DNA from: an uncultured Clostridia bacterium
GTDB lineage: Bacteria; Bacillota; Clostridia; Christensenellales; Aristaeellaceae
DNA: 7,114 nt
NCBI GenBank assembly: GCA_934647165.1
Contig: CAKUFA010000058.1
Coordinates: forward strand, 1 to 7,114
Direction: 5' to 3'
Below the pieces are notes generated by a model, which searched no databases, was not told the DNA's origin, and saw only the letters and a program-made list of their open reading frames with translations. Shown one piece after another: positions 4,424 through 7,114 of this stretch. Made by a program: the position numbers and the translations under genes. Within the stretch, counting starts at the first letter, position 1; the number at the start of each line of letters is the position of its first letter.

Positions 4424-6541
4424 TTGCAGGCGAAACACGCAGGACGAAACAGTCATGCCCCTCGGGCCGGGTGGCTCAGCATGGGCGGCGTATACAATTT
4501 CATTTTCTGCCTAACTTTGTCGCGGATGCTGGCGGGTATGCCGGTGCTTGGCGGCGCCATGTATATGTGCGGCCAGGTGGCTGCGGTGTATCTATCCGGC
4601 GAATGGGGAAACTACAACCTGATGATGAGCCGCCGGAGCCGGGTGATCAGCACGGTTGGGCTGGCGGTGCTGCTGCTTATAAGCCTTGCAGCGGCGGCTT
4701 TGTATCCCATGAACGCCATGGGGCCTATGGTGTGGCTGCTGTTTGCCGTTATCCTTGCCATGACCATGGGGGATGTGGCCGGTTGGCGGCTTATTTATCT
4801 GAGCCTTTCCCGCGGCATGGAAGAAAAGCGCTTTGCACTGTTGTATACCCTGATCCGCACGGTGCAGGTCTTTGTTGGCGCGGGGCTGCTGCTTGGCAAT
4901 GTGCCGGGGGTGGACGGATGGATGGCTGTGGGCGGCTATGCCCTGGCGGTGGTGGTGAGCGTTTACGGGCAGCTTAAACAGCGACAGGATGTGAGCGGCG
5001 GTACGCCTGCCAACATGAAGGATGTGGCGCACCTGCACGATGTGGTGCGCCGGGCCAATGCCTACAAAACCTACGAAACGCTTTCCGGGCTCATTCTGGT
5101 GGCGCAGCAGCTGACAGTGGTGCTGATGTACACCTTCCTTGCCATCACGGCGGAACAAATGCTCATCTGCATGGCGGTGGCGCTTTTGTGCATGCTCCTT
5201 TGCCGGGAGGTGACCGAGTGGCTGATGGCACGCCGCGCCAGCAAACGTTCCCCGGAGCCTGTAAACCTGATGCTTGTGGGGTTGTTCCTGTGGCTGTATG
5301 GGCTGATTCTTTTCAGCCGTATGCTCAGGGAAAACGCCTTGGGATTAGCCAACGCCTATTTCTGCCTTGGCCTCTGTACCGGCGGATCTACCATATGTAT
5401 GACGTGCCTTGGGCAAATGGAACGAGTGATGGTGGCAGTGGCGCGCTTTACAGCAGGGGAGGAATCCTCGTCGGCTGTTTATGATCAGATGCGCCTGACG
5501 GGCGGCGGCGTGGCCGCATTGACCGGGCAAATGCTCGCCCTGGGCGCGCTGACGCTGCTGTTTTTGCTGGACAAAGGAAACGGCTCCACGGCGGAGCTTG
5601 CGCCAAGGTTGCAGCCGGTGATGGTGATCCCCGCACTGTTGACGGTGCTGGGCGCAGTGCTTGCCGCGCTCAAGTTTCCGTTGTCGCAACGGTACATGGA
5701 TAAGCTCCAGCGCTTTTTGCACCTGCGTGAGGAAGGCGGAGAGAATCCCGCCCTTGAAAAGCAGCTGGAAACGGTGGTGATTAAGCGGCATCGCCTGCCA
5801 TTCGGCACGCACCTTGTGATGGCGCTTTTGCGCCCTTTTTTCAGGCACAAACTGCAGGACACGGAGAACATTGTGCAGGACGAAAACAACCCCATTGTGT
5901 TCCTGTGCAACCACGGGGAAATGTATGGCCCCATTGTATGCATGCTTTATATTCCCGTTCCCATCCGCCCCTGGGTCATTTCAGAAATTTCCCTTGACCC
6001 GGAGGAGGTGGCGCAGTATGTGTACCGCTTTACCATCAGCCGGCAGAAATGGCTGCCCGAAAAGCTCAAGATGCCCATCGCGCGGCTGATCGGCCCTATT
6101 TCCGTGTGGGCGATGAACCAGGTGGAGTGCATCCCCGTGTATCGCAACAAGCCATCCAAGCTGATGACTACGTTCCGCCTGTCGGTGGAAGCCATGCAGG
6201 CAGGGGATAACCTGCTCATTTTCCCGGAAAATCCAAACGCCAAAGCGGAAGACCACGGTTATGAACGGGAGGGTCTCGGAGAACTGTTCAGCGGCTTTAC
6301 CATGCTGGCTCAGCTGTATTACAAACGCACCGGCAAATGCTGCCGCTTTCTGCCCATGTATGCACATAAAAACATGCGCACCATGACCTTTGCCAAACCC
6401 ATCACCTATGACCCGGACAATGACCCCATGGCGGAACGCGACCGCATTGTGGACTACGCCACGCGGGAGATGCAGCGCATTGCAGATGAAGAAGAAGCCC
6501 GCTGGGAGGCCAGAAAGGACGCCAGGCGAGAGAAAAAATGA
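4424..6541 (+). CDS. MFS-like membrane domain fused to a PlsC-like (LPLAT) acyltransferase domain
   Basis: The protein has 705 residues if started at TTG 4424. Residues about 20-415 are strongly hydrophobic, with roughly ten to twelve predicted membrane helices. Between the second and third helices lies a loop with a basic cluster (MMSRRSR, about 67-73), as in MFS carriers, but the MFS motif A is poorly kept. A charged linker (about 420-480) leads to a soluble domain of the glycerolipid acyltransferase superfamily at about 485-665: FLCNHGEMYG (motif I, His about 497), ECIPVYRN (motif II), LLIFPEN (motif III, about 598-603) and FLPMY (motif IV, about 642-646). The motif I aspartate of HX4D is replaced by Gly and FPEG reads FPEN, so catalysis may be altered or lost. 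The tail is charged. The architecture recalls LplT-PlsC fusions that import and re-acylate lysophospholipids; a role at the inner membrane is inferred. Confidence 0.8.
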   Translation: MQAKHAGRNSHAPRAGWLSMGGVYNFIFCLTLSRMLAGMPVLGGAMYMCGQVAAVYLSGEWGNYNLMMSRRSRVISTVGLAVLLLISLAAAALYPMNAMGPMVWLLFAVILAMTMGDVAGWRLIYLSLSRGMEEKRFALLYTLIRTVQVFVGAGLLLGNVPGVDGWMAVGGYALAVVVSVYGQLKQRQDVSGGTPANMKDVAHLHDVVRRANAYKTYETLSGLILVAQQLTVVLMYTFLAITAEQMLICMAVALLCMLLCREVTEWLMARRASKRSPEPVNLMLVGLFLWLYGLILFSRMLRENALGLANAYFCLGLCTGGSTICMTCLGQMERVMVAVARFTAGEESSSAVYDQMRLTGGGVAALTGQMLALGALTLLFLLDKGNGSTAELAPRLQPVMVIPALLTVLGAVLAALKFPLSQRYMDKLQRFLHLREEGGENPALEKQLETVVIKRHRLPFGTHLVMALLRPFFRHKLQDTENIVQDENNPIVFLCNHGEMYGPIVCMLYIPVPIRPWVISEISLDPEEVAQYVYRFTISRQKWLPEKLKMPIARLIGPISVWAMNQVECIPVYRNKPSKLMTTFRLSVEAMQAGDNLLIFPENPNAKAEDHGYEREGLGELFSGFTMLAQLYYKRTGKCCRFLPMYAHKNMRTMTFAKPITYDPDNDPMAERDRIVDYATREMQRIADEEEARWEARKDARREKK

Positions 6542-6577
6542 ACGCCAGGCAAGGAAGGGGCAGAACGGCTTTCCGCC

Positions 6578-6844
6578 TTATCCGCCCGGGCGTGCGTGCC
6601 TTAGCGCATACCGCCTGCGCGTGGCGGCGCCGCCGCGAAGGTGCCGAACGGCCTTGTTATACCCCATTAAAGCTGCCACTTGCCGGCTTAACATGCTGTC
6701 CAGCTTCGGCAGGCGTTCCAGCATGTCCTTGTGCACGGTGGATTTGCTGATGCCAAAGGCTCTTGCTGCATTCCGCACGGTGGTTTGCCGCTCGGTGAGA
6801 TATTGAGCGAGCAACAGCGCCCGCTCGTCCAGTCTGTCTTTAAT
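6578..6844 (-). CDS. spoIIID: Sporulation transcription regulator SpoIIID, apparent ATT start
   Basis: This is an 88-residue DNA-binding protein, close to the about 90 residues of known SpoIIID. In sporulating cells SpoIIID acts in the mother cell, activating or repressing sigma-E-dependent genes and helping switch on sigma-K. A helix-turn-helix spans residues 22-41 (TVRNAARAFGISKSTVHKD), followed by the family hallmarks ERLPKLD and RHLRGG (67-72) and a basic tail. In-frame ATG is absent. The minus strand has AAGGAG at 6859-6854 and 9 nt later ATT at 6844, giving MKDRLDERALLLAQY, which lines up with the start of other SpoIIID proteins. The only in-frame TTGs upstream lie before or across the Shine-Dalgarno site. 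CATAGACT (6878-6871, minus) resembles a sigma-E -10 element, fitting known control, but no clear -35 was seen. It is convergent with the fusion gene. Confidence 0.92.
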   Translation of the reverse strand: MKDRLDERALLLAQYLTERQTTVRNAARAFGISKSTVHKDMLERLPKLDSMLSRQVAALMGYNKAVRHLRGGAATRRRYALRHARPGG

Positions 6845-6853
6845 AGCGCACCA

Positions 6854-6859
6854 CTCCTT
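6854..6859 (-). promoter_or_regulatory. Shine-Dalgarno site that points to the ATT start of spoIIID
   Basis: The minus strand reads AAGGAG at 6859-6854. ATT (6844-6842) follows after 9 nt. GTG codons between them are in another frame, which stops within four codons. Confidence 0.65.
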
Positions 6860-6870
6860 CAAGCAGTAGC

Positions 6871-6878
6871 AGTCTATG
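6871..6878 (-). promoter_or_regulatory. Possible sigma-E-type -10 element of spoIIID
   Basis: CATAGACT on the minus strand differs from the B. subtilis sigma-E -10 consensus (CATACAnT) at one defined base. It would start transcription near 6864, just ahead of the Shine-Dalgarno site. No matching ATA-type -35 was found at the usual distance, so this is tentative. Confidence 0.3.
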
Positions 6879-6963
6879 TGATCCCCGAACGGAAAAGAAC
6901 GATGGCATGCTGCAGGGAAAAATGAGAAATTGCAAAACCATGAAAGTTTTTTTGAAAAAGGGG

Positions 6964-6992
6964 TTGACAAAAGCTCGTATTTCGTGTATTAT
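6964..6992 (+). promoter_or_regulatory. Near-consensus sigma-A promoter of tRNA-Pro
   Basis: TTGACA (6964-6969) is a perfect -35 and TATTAT (6987-6992) is one mismatch from the -10 consensus, with exactly 17 nt between. The predicted start near 6999 leaves a leader of about 39 nt before the mature tRNA. The leader can pair CGTCG (6999-7003) with CGACG (7018-7022). Confidence 0.85.
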
Positions 6993-7037
6993 TAATCACG
7001 TCGCCTGCGGGAATGACCGACGGGGGATGAAAGAGAC

Positions 7038-7114
7038 CGGGGTGTAGCGCAGTCTGGTAGCGCACGTGCTTTGGGAGCATGGGGCCGGGGGTTCGAATCC
7101 CTTCACCCCGACCA
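7038..7114 (+). tRNA. tRNA-Pro, anticodon TGG
   Basis: The gene is 77 nt with CCA encoded at the 3' end. The acceptor arms CGGGGTG (7038-7044) and CACCCCG (7104-7110) pair fully. The D arm is GCGC/GCGC around AGTCTGGTA. The anticodon stem CGTGC/GCATG closes the loop TTTGGGA, with TGG at 7072-7074. The T arm has loop TTCGAAT with GGGGG/CCCTT stems (two G-U pairs). The first acceptor base C and the discriminator A fit tRNA-Pro. The UGG anticodon can read most or all proline codons. The window ends at the last base of the gene. Confidence 0.97.

Noticed and set aside
4592..5914. Several minus-strand frames (152-189 codons) opposite the membrane half of the fusion gene
   Set aside because: They are rich in His, Gln and Arg, as expected of the antisense of hydrophobic codons, and have no ribosome sites.
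6519..6550. Direct repeat ACGCCAGGC at 6519-6527 and 6542-6550 around the fusion-gene stop codon
   Set aside because: Only two 9-bp copies, one of them inside coding sequence, with no sign of an attachment site or duplicated target; probably chance.
6538..6806. Short plus-strand frames following the fusion gene, one overlapping its stop as ATGA
   Set aside because: They are antisense to spoIIID and arginine-rich without any recognisable domain; the ATGA overlap is fortuitous.
7038..7114. tRNA-Pro 3' end as an integration (att) site
   Set aside because: tRNA ends are common integration sites, but the window stops at the CCA, so no integrase or repeated tRNA fragment can be seen.

Overview
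The window looks like chromosomal core DNA from a moderately GC-rich, endospore-forming Firmicute, most likely a member of class Clostridia. The evidence is a SpoIIID sporulation regulator, a DUF4317 protein (a family I know mainly from Clostridia), strong AAGGAGG-type Shine-Dalgarno sites, and TTG starts. I see no insertion sequence, CRISPR array, phage gene or toxin-antitoxin pair. Genus cannot be told from the sequence alone.

Layout. Positions 1-95 hold the trailer of a minus-strand operon and perhaps the first codons of a further gene. Positions 96-1988 (minus strand) form a three-gene operon, in transcription order: a GNAT acetyltransferase, the 23S rRNA pseudouridine synthase rluB, and the tRNA wobble-uridine methyltransferase mnmM. 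It is driven by a good sigma-A-type promoter (TTGCCA-17-TATACT, 2023-2051). Divergent from it, 2118-3284 (plus) encodes a DUF4317 protein of unknown function. That gene ends at a bidirectional terminator (3296-3337) shared with the convergent operon at 3339-4210 (minus). The convergent operon encodes a small two-helix membrane protein and a stand-alone universal-stress (KdpD-like) domain protein. The next gene, 4424-6541 (plus), encodes an unusual fusion of a multi-helix MFS-like membrane domain with a PlsC-like acyltransferase domain whose HX4D motif lacks the aspartate. Convergent to it is spoIIID (6578-6844, minus), which seems to start at an ATT codon. The window closes with tRNA-Pro(TGG) and its near-consensus promoter.

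How the genes relate. The first operon has an RNA-modification theme (rRNA pseudouridine plus tRNA wobble methylation). The middle part is envelope-related and poorly characterised: a two-helix membrane protein, a USP-domain protein, and a probable lipid acyltransferase/transporter. The divergent intergenic region 4211-4423 holds both promoters for these genes and several palindromes or repeats that could be operators. spoIIID and tRNA-Pro are divergent and separated by 193 bp.

Start codons. Three genes (3743-4210, 4424-6541, 6578-6844) appear to use non-ATG starts. Each call rests on a strong Shine-Dalgarno site; the first two are also supported by promoter position and the third by homologue length. 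I see no clear novel defence or mobile system here. The most interesting items are the MFS-acyltransferase fusion, the ATT-started spoIIID, and the palindrome sitting on the -10 box of the membrane/USP operon.
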